Below are positions 8,906-17,003 of a DNA stretch of 64,000 nt, one piece after another (position 1 is the stretch's first letter; each line of letters opens with the position of its first letter). Origin of the DNA: Fontibacillus phaseoli (lineage in GTDB: Bacteria > Bacillota > Bacilli > Paenibacillales > Paenibacillaceae); assembly GCF_003337355.1 (NCBI RefSeq), contig NZ_QPJW01000002.1, positions 103,441 to 167,440 on the forward strand, given 5' to 3'. The notes below the pieces were generated by a model that made no database searches, was not told the origin of the DNA, and saw nothing but the letters and a program-made list of their open reading frames with translations. A program made the position numbers and the translations under genes.

Positions 8906-9718
8906 ATGAAGTTCGACCTTCGAGAATTAGCGGTGTTTGCAGAAGAGGCTGTAACAAAAGCGGGTGACAGAATTTCCGAATTGCGCAGTCGGGAAAAAAT
9001 TGAAGTGAATTACAAGGATTCGGGTGAACTTGTGACATCCGCTGATTTGTTATCGGAAAGAATCATTCAAGAAGCCATAATGGGTAAATTTCAAGGTCAT
9101 CGAATTCTTTCGGAGGAACATGGAGTACATAACTGGGATAATTTCAAGTTTGACGGTCCAGTGTGGGTGATTGATCCCTTAGATGGAACAGTTAATTTTT
9201 CTCGGAACCTGCCGCATTACGGCGTTTCATTGGCTTTTGCCCTTGATGGCGTAGTGCTGGTAGGAGCAGTATATGCGCCAGATTTGAACTGTACTTATGT
9301 TGGGATTAAAGGGGAAGGCTCCTATTGCAATGGTGAGCGTTTACGAATTCGTAAATGTACTTCGCTACAGGATGCTGTCATTGGCACAGGTTTTCCGCAT
9401 GATTCAGCAAAAGTGCAACCAGCAATCGAAAGAGTGAATCGACTCAGAAGAAACTGTCGTGACATTAGGCGTTTTGCCGCACCAACAGTAGACATTTGTT
9501 ATGTGGCGTCCGGAAAATTAGATGCGCATACGGAAAGTCTTGCACCGTGGGATGTAGCCGCCGCAGGCTTGATTGCACGGGAGGCGGGATCATTGAGTTG
9601 CCATGTGCAAGTGGTGCCTGATGGCATCCCTAATGAACTCTATGGTGAAGAGGTCGTATTCACAACACCTGGAATTTTCGATGATCTCTTGACATTATTG
9701 CGGATGGAATCAGAATAA
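8906..9718 (+). CDS. Inositol monophosphatase family protein
   Basis: A Mg2+-dependent sugar/inositol phosphatase-like protein of 270 residues. The family metal site is complete: an acidic SEEH (around residue 70), WVIDPLDGTVNF (around residue 90) and PWDVAAAGLIAREAG (around residue 215). The substrate cannot be told from sequence; family members act on inositol-1-phosphate, histidinol phosphate, fructose-1,6-bisphosphate or 3'-phosphoadenosine phosphate. The ATG at 8906 is chosen because an earlier ATG at 8895 is closed at once by a stop; AAGGAGG lies at 8887-8893. It is isolated, next to the decayed IS, in AT-richer DNA. Confidence 0.9.
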   Translation: MKFDLRELAVFAEEAVTKAGDRISELRSREKIEVNYKDSGELVTSADLLSERIIQEAIMGKFQGHRILSEEHGVHNWDNFKFDGPVWVIDPLDGTVNFSRNLPHYGVSLAFALDGVVLVGAVYAPDLNCTYVGIKGEGSYCNGERLRIRKCTSLQDAVIGTGFPHDSAKVQPAIERVNRLRRNCRDIRRFAAPTVDICYVASGKLDAHTESLAPWDVAAAGLIAREAGSLSCHVQVVPDGIPNELYGEEVVFTTPGIFDDLLTLLRMESE

Positions 9719-10226
9719 AAGGTGCAGTCTCTTTTCAACATTGTTGTACGTGCGAAAACGTTAGCTTAGTAAGGCATGTTCTTCAGAAAAGGCCATCCTT
9801 TGTTGGGATGGCCTTAGAACTTGTCGTTACAGACGGCGCGGTGAGCAGTACCATAAGTAGTAGCAAGTTTTCAATGAAAAGCTTACAGAGATTTCAAAAG
9901 CTTATTCGGAAGATAAAATATGCGCTGCCTAGAGGAATAAGGAGACTGAAACATGAGGATTCAGGTGTCTGAGATTCAACATGTGTTCCTTAACGATTTG
10001 GCTAATTTAATTGATATGGTACAGACGAAATAGTGGTACCTTCATGATGAGAATCCGAAAAAGTAGGACCAAAACGTTTGAATTGTCATTGAATGATAAC
10101 GTTGATATTATCCAAAGGCGAGTTAAGGAAAAAAATATCCTCTCTTTTCCGCAAGTAGAATCAAGCAATGAAATTTCCATTACTTTACAATGACTATAGA
10201 GTGGTTGAAACGAGGTGAACAGTCGA
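9719..10226. other. Intergenic region with hairpin-plus-tail repeat
   Basis: It holds the hairpin and conserved tail described at 9788-9870. It also holds an unconvincing 26-codon frame at 9953-10033 after a GGAATAAGGAG site, which may be the relic of a lost gene. Otherwise there is AT-rich sequence and no recognisable feature. Confidence 0.4.
9788..9870 (+). repeat. Hairpin plus conserved tail, copy 1
   Basis: A hairpin (AAGGCCATCC paired with GGGATGGCCTT) probably terminates the phosphatase gene. The roughly 45 bases after it (CGTTACAGACGGCGCGGTGA and on) closely resemble those after a different hairpin at 11426-11452. The stem sequences differ but the tails agree. Confidence 0.6.
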
Positions 10227-11195
10227 ATGTACGAGTGGCACAAGCAAATCCAAATAATCGTTAATGAAATTGACGAGTGTATTAAGAATCGTAACAGTGA
10301 AGCAATAACGCTACGATTTCTTTCTCGCAAGTTAGGTTATTCCGAATTTCATACTACGAGAAAATTTAAGGAAATATCGGGTATGCAATTTAGGGATTAT
10401 CTGCGGCATAGAAAATTAGCCTTTGCACTAAAAGAGGTTCGGGATAGTGAAAGATGCATTTTGGATATTGCTTTTGATTATGGTTTTTCATCACATGAAG
10501 CTTTTACCAGGGCTTTCAAGGGAACATATGGTGTAACTCCAAGTGAATACCGAAAAAAGCCTATGCCTGTCGCCCTTCGTACAAAAATAAACTCTTTCGA
10601 CCGCTACTTTTTCGGATTTGGAGAAATGGGTATGATCAAATCTGCAGATGATGTTAACATTTATTTTGTAACCATTCCCGCACACAAATTTTTGCACATT
10701 AAAAATTATGAGAGTAATGGGTATTGGGATTTTTGGCAAAAGCAAAGTCTTATTCCCGGACAGGACTGCGAAACAATTTGCGGCTTACTCGATAGTATCA
10801 AGGGCAAATTGGATGACGATGGCGGGAGTGAGTCTAACGGCGGCAGCGGTCAGATTATGGCTTACATTAATGACCGGGATGGCAGACTCTGCGATTGGGG
10901 TATTCCACGTACAGAGTGTTTTGGTGTACGTCTTCCTTTTGATTATAAAGGTGAAGTACCACCACAAATGCTTATGATTGATGTTCCCGAAGTTGAGTAT
11001 ATTGTTTTTGAACATGGGCCATTCAATTATGAGCAGGAAAATCGTAGAGTAGAGGAAAAGATGGAAAGGGCAATGGCAACTTTTGATTTTGCAGACACTG
11101 GTTACTGCTTTGATACTTCCTCTGGGAGAATCATTTACGTTTATCACGATCCAGAGCGGTTTTTGAAGTATATCAGGCCAGTACGGAAGTTATAA
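10227..11195 (+). CDS. AraC-family regulator with GyrI-like effector domain
   Basis: A transcription factor of 322 residues. The N-terminal third is an AraC double helix-turn-helix (about residues 10-110; the second helix region reads ILDIAFDYGFSSHEAFTRAF). The C-terminal part (about residues 125-320) looks like a GyrI/SOUL-type small-molecule-binding domain, the arrangement seen in Rob/BmrR-like multidrug sensors. The ATG at 10227 has ACGAGGTGA nine bases upstream; a GTG at 10215 overlaps that site and is less likely. No target gene is adjacent, so it probably acts at a distance. Confidence 0.87.
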   Translation: MYEWHKQIQIIVNEIDECIKNRNSEAITLRFLSRKLGYSEFHTTRKFKEISGMQFRDYLRHRKLAFALKEVRDSERCILDIAFDYGFSSHEAFTRAFKGTYGVTPSEYRKKPMPVALRTKINSFDRYFFGFGEMGMIKSADDVNIYFVTIPAHKFLHIKNYESNGYWDFWQKQSLIPGQDCETICGLLDSIKGKLDDDGGSESNGGSGQIMAYINDRDGRLCDWGIPRTECFGVRLPFDYKGEVPPQMLMIDVPEVEYIVFEHGPFNYEQENRRVEEKMERAMATFDFADTGYCFDTSSGRIIYVYHDPERFLKYIRPVRKL

Positions 11196-11425
11196 TCAAT
11201 AAAAACCACCTGCCCCATGCTTTAGGTGCTTTACTACATCTGATAACATCCTGACACCGCTCCTTCACAGATAATGACCTCCAAGCCAGTCAAAACAGAT
11301 TAAGCAGGTAAGCAAAAGGTTGGTGCTATGTGCTGATGAAGAAAATAAGCAAACTGTAGTGTTATCTCCGCAACCATATAGCCGCATGATTAGTTGGATT
11401 ATCTGCTTTAGAAAGCAATATATTT

Positions 11426-11500
11426 AAAGGGCACCTATTGGAGGTGCCCTTTAAACTAGCCGTTATAGTCAGCGCGGTGAAGCGTATCACAAGTAGGGTG
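11426..11500 (+). repeat. Hairpin plus conserved tail, copy 2
   Basis: An 11-bp perfect stem (11426-11436 with 11442-11452) of terminator type is followed by CCGTTATAGTCAGCGCGGTG and about 25 further bases matching the tail at 9820-9870. It may end the AraC-family transcript, though it lies 230 bp downstream. Confidence 0.6.
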
Positions 11501-11693
11501 AGATTTATTTTTTGGGGCACTCCGAAACGTGGAGTTGTATATACCAGTCTGTAGCAATTGTAATTTTTGGGGCAACTGCCCAAGCGCCCTTTCCGCTTAT
11601 TAACATTAACATAATGCTCTCTAATTTATTGATTAATACAGTTGCTACGGTAACGTTAATCATTTTTCCTTACTCTTTCCTAATTTAAAATAC

Positions 11694-11721
11694 GGGAGAC
11701 AAGCTAACTAGCTCGTCTCCC
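11694..11721 (-). terminator. Hairpin downstream of the broken secreted-protein gene
   Basis: GGGAGAC and AGCT arms pair at 11694-11705 with 11710-11721 around a 4-base loop, with one mismatch. On the minus strand the stem is followed by GTATTTTAAATT. It probably served the pseudogene ending at 11772. Confidence 0.55.
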
Positions 11722-11771
11722 AACATTTGAGAACTATTCTAAAACACTTGGCAACCCGGTTAATTTACCAA

Positions 11772-12502
11772 CTACTTGGAAACAATATAATAACCGCCCC
11801 AAGTGCTATAATTAGCATAAGAATAAGTTCCGGTCACACGTCTGTGGATCAGAGATAAAATTGCCAGATGCATCTCGATAGTCAATACCAGTTAATCCGG
11901 GTTTATGTGACCAACCGCCATCAGAATCCTGTCTATACCAGTGATAATCAGTGCCTAGCGCTATAACAAGTGCATTCATTTGAACCTGGCGTTTCGCTAT
12001 AACTTGAACTCACCCTGGTTGAAACATATAACCAGCTAACGGATCACTTGTGTCATTTGCAATTCTGTTCAAAATATACCCATAACAGTTTGCTCTAAAG
12101 ACATTAGCTGAATCATTCCAATAGGTAGGGTTATAAGGATATTCACCACCGCCTGTAGGCATCGAAGCAAGCAGAGATTTATACTTAGTAGTTTTAGTGT
12201 CTGCCGCAGGAGCTTGACCAACAGCCTGATCAGCAGTTTTATCTAAGCCTATGCTTTTACGGGCTTGATAATTATCCGGTGCTACATTTCTTCTAATATC
12301 AAATTCTTTGCCGTCAATGTTGTGAATAAATCACTCTTTGCGGTAGCCTCAGGTTCTACCACTGCAGCTCCATCTGAAGTTATACTTCTGCTGTAGCTAA
12401 AATTATCCGGAGCTACATCATCATATTGCATTTCAAGTTGTATCATCGAGGCGTAACAATCCACATTCTTACCTATGACGATTCCTTATTAGTATTCAGC
12501 AT
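11772..12502 (-). pseudogene. Broken gene for a secreted protein with N-C-Y-G-Y and HWYRQDSDG motifs
   Basis: A good AAAGGAGGGG site precedes an ATG at 12502, but a stop follows nine codons later. Downstream, three frames carry one continuous protein: VDCYASMIQLEMQYDDVAPDN, then DIRRNVAPDNYQARKSIGLD, GGGEYPYNPTYW, RANCYGYILN, GTDYHWYRQDSDGGWSHKPG, and finally TYSYANYSTWGGYYIVSK with a stop at 11772. The Cys in NCYGY and His in DYHWYRQ recall a conserved group of Gram-positive secreted proteins of unknown function with a possible Cys/His active site. At least three frameshift or stop lesions were seen. A VAPDN phrase occurs twice, suggesting a duplicated segment. Confidence 0.7.
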
Positions 12503-12690
12503 CCCCTCCTTTAGATAATCCTGCATCTTTAAACAAAATGCATCATTCTGTGGAGACGCCGCTCTCATATTCCAAAATACCAAAATCACTACAGTATTTT
12601 GGATACTTTGAGGGTTCCTCCTATTTACGGGTTTCAAAGAAATTCTGTAAATAAATTACAAAACAGAGTATACATTCAATTAAATCAAAT

Positions 12691-12725
12691 AAAAATAGCA
12701 GGCTCAAGTTCTTGATGAGCCTGCT
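12691..12725 (-). terminator. Terminator of the lipoprotein gene
   Basis: A 10-bp perfect stem (12697-12706 with 12716-12725) is followed on the minus strand by ATTTTTATTTG. It lies about 50 bp past the lipoprotein stop codon. Confidence 0.85.
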
Positions 12726-12773
12726 AACAGATAGTTTTTGATAATTCATAATTGTACGTGAATCATAAATTAT

Positions 12774-13370
12774 TTACTTTGAAATAAACTCCTCTACATT
12801 ATTTTCTCTGATGTCTATATACTTTTCTGAATTATCGGCTTTTACCAATCTAATATATGCAGGCTTTTTCCTTGGATTGTTTCCTCCAATAAGAAGGTAA
12901 TAGCTTTCATCTATCTCATACCGCAAGATATAGAGTCCACTGCCTATTTCCGTACTATCATAACTTTTAAAATCATTCCATGAAAGTTCTTGTCCTTTAT
13001 GAGATAATTCTAGCACTTTTTCTAGAGTTAATTTTTCTTTACGAAATAATCTCCATTCATTATCGATCATAACAACGATTCCCCTCTCATGAGAAGCATA
13101 TTGGGCCCCAACATGCCCAAAATTACTTTGATTATTTTTTACTGGAATTTCAGAATCAGATACTTCTGATGTGATTGTGCCAATTAAAGAGGTATCATCT
13201 ATATCAATGGACAAATGCTCACCGGTATCAAGATAAAGGTAATTTTCAATCATTACCATCGGTATCCGATCCGATTGTATACTACTTTCTAGTTGTTTAT
13301 TACTACAAGATATCATTGTAATCATTAAAATAAATATACAAAACCAAAGTAATTTCTTATTTATAGACAT
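12774..13370 (-). CDS. Putative lipoprotein of unknown function
   Basis: A 198-residue protein with an N-terminal hydrophobic stretch (LLWFCIFILMITMISC) ending in a lipobox-like MISC, so probably lipid-anchored at the outer face of the membrane. The rest is soluble, acidic and of mixed composition (LYILRYEIDESYYLLIGG), without a recognised domain. The ATG at 13370 was taken; a TTG two codons earlier is closer to the GGGGG site and equally possible. It has its own terminator. No functional clue comes from its neighbours. Confidence 0.72.
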   Translation of the reverse strand: MSINKKLLWFCIFILMITMISCSNKQLESSIQSDRIPMVMIENYLYLDTGEHLSIDIDDTSLIGTITSEVSDSEIPVKNNQSNFGHVGAQYASHERGIVVMIDNEWRLFRKEKLTLEKVLELSHKGQELSWNDFKSYDSTEIGSGLYILRYEIDESYYLLIGGNNPRKKPAYIRLVKADNSEKYIDIRENNVEEFISK

Positions 13371-13464
13371 CTCCAAATTTCCCCCAGCTCTAAAATATAC
13401 TTCCTAACAAGCTTATGCGCGCTTTTTAGTTAAACAACATATGGATTTGGTTTGAATGACAGAC

Positions 13465-14016
13465 TCATTTTTTAAAATAGGGCGTAATCCCTCTTGAATA
13501 TAGGTTCTCCACTAACTTGAAAAATTCTTCTGACGATAAATCCTTTTGACGCTGGAGCCAAAGACGAAATAAAGAAAGGGAAGTTGTCAGGTAAAACTCA
13601 ATTAAGTATGGCGTTAAGGAATGGTTTTGCGGAACGTTTAATTCTAATTGATCCAAAGTGATTTCTTTTTTTAAGCGTTTTAAAAAACGGGTACTTCCAT
13701 AATCACCCAAAAGGGCATTAAGAACCAGGAGATGTTCTCTTTTGTCCAGACAATAGAGCGTATCTTGAACCGTATGCATCGACAGCTCTTTATTCGCCAA
13801 TTCTTTTTTTATGTCATTCAATAAGTCATTTTCAACAGCGTCTAACAATTCGTAAATGTCAGTAAAGTATTGATAAAAGGTGCTGCGGTTATATCCTGAC
13901 TTATTCGCAATTTCCTGAACCGAAATTTTCTCAATCGGCTTTTGGCTATATAACTCACAAAAAACTTCTACAAACTTTTGTCTTGTTTTCTCCGTTATTT
14001 GGGGTTGCTTTTTCAT
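13465..14016 (-). CDS. TetR/AcrR-family regulator
   Basis: A 183-residue regulator. The N-terminal TetR helix-turn-helix is clear (ISVQEIANKSGYNRSTFYQYFTDI, residues about 31-54), followed by a helical ligand/dimerisation domain of the type often annotated as TetR-like C-terminal. The ATG follows GGAGGGAAAC. It is divergent from the ketopantoate-reductase-like gene, and the intergenic region has a near-perfect palindrome (14106-14127) that is the obvious operator. Confidence 0.9.
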   Translation of the reverse strand: MKKQPQITEKTRQKFVEVFCELYSQKPIEKISVQEIANKSGYNRSTFYQYFTDIYELLDAVENDLLNDIKKELANKELSMHTVQDTLYCLDKREHLLVLNALLGDYGSTRFLKRLKKEITLDQLELNVPQNHSLTPYLIEFYLTTSLSLFRLWLQRQKDLSSEEFFKLVENLYSRGITPYFKK

Positions 14017-14105
14017 GTTTCCCTCCTACTAGCGAATAAGAATATCATCCGACAAATAATAAAAAACTGATGGTTGATCAAGGAATAATCAAGATTTATA
14101 ATCAC

Positions 14106-14127
14106 ATCATACAACATGTTGTCTGAT
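14106..14127. promoter_or_regulatory. Palindromic operator between tetR-type gene and its divergent neighbour
   Basis: The perfect 12-bp palindrome ACAACATGTTGT (14110-14121) is extended by ATCA and TGAT arms to a 22-bp inverted repeat with one mismatched pair. A degenerate half-site (ATCATCCGACA, 14044-14054) lies next to the regulator start. The position and symmetry fit a TetR-family binding site. Confidence 0.72.
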
Positions 14128-14164
14128 AGTCAAAAGGAAATGTTAATAAGTAGGGGTGGTTTTA

Positions 14165-15088
14165 ATGTCAGCAAAACAAGATAGAATTTTAATTTTTGGT
14201 GCAGGTGTCATCGGGAGCATGTACGCAATTAAGCTTATTGAAGCAGGGTTTGACGTTAGCCTGTTTGCACATTCTAATAGATTTAAATCATTAAGAGAAA
14301 ATGGCCTGCAATATAAAGAAAAAGGTACAGTTAGATCGATACAAGTAAATGTCATTGATACGCTCGAAAATGACGATGTATACGATTTTATTTTCGTTAC
14401 CGTTCGTTATGATCGGTCCGAATCAGCGTTGTTAGCGCTAAAAGAGAATCAAAGCAAAAATATAGTTACGATGACTAGTAATTCAATTGGATTTTCTTCG
14501 TGGCTGGATATCGTAGGGGATAGACTTTTACCAGCTTTTCCCGGCTTCGGCGGACAGATTAAAGAGGGAGTATTGCATGCTCGATTTCTACCAAAGATTT
14601 TAGTCGCAACTGCATTTGGAGAAATTAATGGTGTAGTGACAGAACGCATAGAAAACCTCGCAAAATTATTTAAAACAGCAAAGCTTCCCTACGTTATTAA
14701 AAAGGATATGCAAGCGTATCTAATCACACATTCCGTATCAGACATTGCCATGATGAGCTTTTTGCATGCTGAGAATAAGATAATTGACAAAAAAACAGCC
14801 AGAACCAGAAAGACGGCACGCAAAATAACAGTTACTTTAAAAGCGTATCTAAGGGCAATACAAAAAGCTGGCGTTTCAATTGATCCACCATTGCTTAAAA
14901 TGGTGCTTAAATTTCCAAACTTATTTTTGGATCTTTTCTTTATGACATGGTTACGAACTAAAATGGTTAGGGATATGATGTTGCCGGATTATGCGAATAA
15001 TGCTAACAATGAGATTGTGCAGCTGAGTAATGATTTAATGAAATTTTTAAGTCAAAATGATATCAAATCGGAAATACATGTTCAGTAA
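14165..15088 (+). CDS. Ketopantoate reductase (ApbA/PanE) family oxidoreductase
   Basis: An NADP-dependent 2-dehydropantoate reductase-like protein of 307 residues. The N-terminus ILIFGAGVIGSMYAIKL is a Rossmann GxGxxG motif, and FVTVRYDRSESALLAL fits the family. The C-terminal domain is more divergent than in true PanE and is rich in Lys/Arg, so the substrate may not be ketopantoate. The ATG at 14165 has AGGGGTGG upstream; the GTG three codons earlier overlaps it. It is divergent from the TetR gene and probably its main target. Confidence 0.82.
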   Translation: MSAKQDRILIFGAGVIGSMYAIKLIEAGFDVSLFAHSNRFKSLRENGLQYKEKGTVRSIQVNVIDTLENDDVYDFIFVTVRYDRSESALLALKENQSKNIVTMTSNSIGFSSWLDIVGDRLLPAFPGFGGQIKEGVLHARFLPKILVATAFGEINGVVTERIENLAKLFKTAKLPYVIKKDMQAYLITHSVSDIAMMSFLHAENKIIDKKTARTRKTARKITVTLKAYLRAIQKAGVSIDPPLLKMVLKFPNLFLDLFFMTWLRTKMVRDMMLPDYANNANNEIVQLSNDLMKFLSQNDIKSEIHVQ

Positions 15089-15136
15089 TTTTTTTTGTTA
15101 AAATATCTACCCTTTGTCCCTGATTAATGTATTTTC

Positions 15137-15309
15137 TACAGCTAATTTGTCCAATAATTTACTTTTCAAATTATTAACTGGAAAACCCACAGCTAATTGG
15201 ACGGTTTTCCTCGAATGAGCGTTGACAGCCCGAAATTTAATGGAGATTTTCCAGTTAGTTTGCTATATATGCCGACTGGACGAAAAATAACTGCAGATTT
15301 TCCAGTTAA
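15137..15309. repeat. Cluster of short interspersed repeats
   Basis: TTAACTGGAAAA (15173-15184) is inverted relative to GGAGATTTTCCAGTTAG (15242-15258) and GCAGATTTTCCAGTTAA (15293-15309). ACAGCTAATTTGTCC (about 15139) and ACAGCTAATTGGACG (about 15189) form a further direct pair. The arrangement looks like a small repetitive element rather than regulatory DNA. Confidence 0.6.
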
Positions 15310-15380
15310 TCTCGTTTTATGGGCGCGGCTCCACAGAGCAGAAGCCTCCCTATGCCTAGCGGCCCATTAAAACATCGATA

Positions 15381-15408
15381 AAAAACCGCCAATCCTGGAT
15401 TGGCGGTT
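15381..15408 (-). terminator. Terminator of the hypothetical gene at 15581-15976
   Basis: Perfect arms AACCGCCAATCC (15384-15395) and its complement (15397-15408) are followed on the minus strand by a run of T. It lies about 170 bp past the stop codon. Confidence 0.75.
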
Positions 15409-15580
15409 GTAGTTTGCTACTTTGCGGTTTTAGTGGTTTGCGGCAATATGGTGTTGCTTGCGGATCGAGGGTTGGAAGCGATCAGATTGTGCTGTTTTCA
15501 ACTGCTTTCGGCTTTTCGTTGTTCGAGATGTGCAATTTCGATGCTTAAAATTAGCTTACTATTCAACCTGTTGGCCGCCC

Positions 15581-15976
15581 TTAAATTAAAACCGGCTGGG
15601 CGATCAAGCCGCGTTGGAGGTCGAGTTCCTTTTTCACGTTGTTAAATATGTCCTGGAGGCATGGCCCCCATAAAAGATTATCCTGTTTTAAATAGGATTT
15701 TACTTCAGAACAACTGCGTTCAAAAGTATCCAAATAGGAACTGCCTATCTTTTTCAGATGCTTCTTGGCTTGCTTGATCAGAGACATATATTCGTGATAA
15801 AGTTCGGATTGGATGCATTTGGATTCAGCGGAAAGCTCGGTCCATGCGAAGGCTCCGCCCTCAACACATTCCGATGATCCCTGGACGTATTCAATGTCGG
15901 AATGAACGAGAATAAACAGGCGGATTCGCTCTTCCAGCGCTTTGTATCGTTCTTTAATAAGCTCCATCGGCTCCAT
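15581..15976 (-). CDS. Hypothetical helical protein
   Basis: A 131-residue protein with no recognised domain. It begins MEPMELIKERYKALEERI, is predicted almost entirely helical, has four Cys scattered along its length and no signal peptide or membrane segment. The ATG at 15976 lies eight bases after AAGGAG; the GTG three codons upstream is too close to that site. It stands alone with its own terminator. The good ribosome-binding site and terminator make a real gene likely. Confidence 0.65.
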   Translation of the reverse strand: MEPMELIKERYKALEERIRLFILVHSDIEYVQGSSECVEGGAFAWTELSAESKCIQSELYHEYMSLIKQAKKHLKKIGSSYLDTFERSCSEVKSYLKQDNLLWGPCLQDIFNNVKKELDLQRGLIAQPVLI

Positions 15977-16139
15977 CAAACACACTCCTTTCTAAAGCAT
16001 CGTTTGAGTCAGAAAGAGGGAGTTTTTTTGGCTTTTTACATTATCAGGATACTTCCAGTATAAGCTCTTTCCAAAAAAATGTATATAAATAATTTACAAA
16101 AACGTAACCTTTAAATTAAAAAATCGTCATTTCACAACA

Positions 16140-16165
16140 AAACCCCGATATTACAAGCGGGGTTT
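16140..16165 (-). terminator. Terminator of the glucosaminidase gene
   Basis: An 8-bp stem AAACCCCG/CGGGGTTT is followed on the minus strand by TTTTGTTGTG, about 55 bp past the stop codon. Confidence 0.75.
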
Positions 16166-16219
16166 AATAACTTTCAAATTCAAATTTAATTTTTATATTT
16201 ACATCCGTACGTCATTGTT

Positions 16220-16933
16220 TCATCCTGCACTCTTCTTATCGAAAAGTCCGCGACGGTACATAATTGTGATCAGCCTGTAAAAATCGAAACTCCCCGTTTC
16301 GGGATTCTTGATCAGCGGATTCTTCTTGTCGTAATTCACCGCTGCTTCGACGGCTTCTTTTGCCCAATCGGGCAACCGGGTGCTTGCCCTTTGCTCCAGT
16401 CCGGCAATCCTCTCAGCCTGTTTATGGACGGTCTCCTGCAATGCTTCGAGCTGCTTTTTCTCCTCGGCGGTCATTGGCTCATCCCCTTCCTTGATATCGT
16501 ATTCGTACAAATTATACTTATCCATCAATGAGATCAGCTTGGCAGGATAATCGGGGTCCGTTGCATATCCCGCCGCCGAAACGGCATAGGCCGCTTGCCT
16601 GCCTGTCCGATTAAGCACGTTGGCATAGCGCTTGTTTTGCAGCAGGCGAGTGTGATCCGCAACGGATTCTCCCCAAGAGCGGTATTTCCGGAAGGCTGCA
16701 TTGATTTTTATCGGTTTTCCGTTCCTGTATTCTGTCGTCGGCATCATTGCGCTTCCCGCCGGGCCGCTGCCTTTTATTCCGAACAAATTATTGGCCTGCT
16801 GTGCGAGCCCGCTGGCTCCCCAATTGGATTCCAAAGCGGCCTGGGCGATGGTCAAGGAAGCCGGAACACCGGTCCGGAGCCAATCTCTGATTGCGTCAGG
16901 GGCTATTTTAGCGATAAATTCAGTCCTGTTCAT
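16220..16933 (-). CDS. GH73 endo-beta-N-acetylglucosaminidase (FlgJ/LytD-type)
   Basis: A peptidoglycan hydrolase of 237 residues that cuts the glycan chain. The GH73 domain fills residues 1-150, with the catalytic Glu35 in AQAALESNWG and the typical NNLFGIKG, FRKYRSWGESV and GYATDPDYPAKL. A coiled coil follows (about 155-185), then a small C-terminal helical domain (PDWAKEAVEAAVNYDKKNPLI). There is no signal peptide, so, as in phage endolysins, release would need a holin or lysis; this may be a prophage-derived or domesticated gene. It is next to gpmA but with a separate terminator. Confidence 0.88.
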   Translation of the reverse strand: MNRTEFIAKIAPDAIRDWLRTGVPASLTIAQAALESNWGASGLAQQANNLFGIKGSGPAGSAMMPTTEYRNGKPIKINAAFRKYRSWGESVADHTRLLQNKRYANVLNRTGRQAAYAVSAAGYATDPDYPAKLISLMDKYNLYEYDIKEGDEPMTAEEKKQLEALQETVHKQAERIAGLEQRASTRLPDWAKEAVEAAVNYDKKNPLIKNPETGSFDFYRLITIMYRRGLFDKKSAG

Positions 16934-17003
16934 CTCATCACCTCCGTTTCAATATATGAAAATAAATTCAGAACGGCCTGGACATCCTGCCCTTAATCCG
17001 CCC

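Larger units (their letters stand above)
11196..11771. other. Intergenic region, two hairpins
   Basis: It contains the second copy of the hairpin-plus-tail repeat (11426-11500) and a minus-strand terminator-like hairpin (11694-11721). No supported gene; the minus-strand frame at 11362-11583 crosses the terminator hairpin and resembles nothing. Confidence 0.5.
15089..15580. other. Intergenic region with short repeats
   Basis: It contains the AACTGGAAAA-type repeats at 15137-15309 and a minus-strand terminator at 15381-15408. The plus-strand frame at 15400-15645 begins inside that terminator and overlaps the hypothetical gene; it is not supported. Confidence 0.5.

Noticed and set aside
9953..10033. 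26-codon frame with a moderate ribosome-binding site
   Set aside because: Too short, and followed by stops in all frames; at most a gene relic, described under the intergenic entry.
11362..11583. 73-codon minus-strand frame
   Set aside because: It crosses the terminator-like hairpin repeat and resembles nothing.
12572..12602. Inverted repeat CCAAAATAC/GTATTTTGG
   Set aside because: No U-tract, no promoter in register and no regulator gene linked to it; not enough to call an operator or terminator.
15400..15645. 81-codon plus-strand frame
   Set aside because: It begins in a terminator hairpin and overlaps the supported gene on the other strand.
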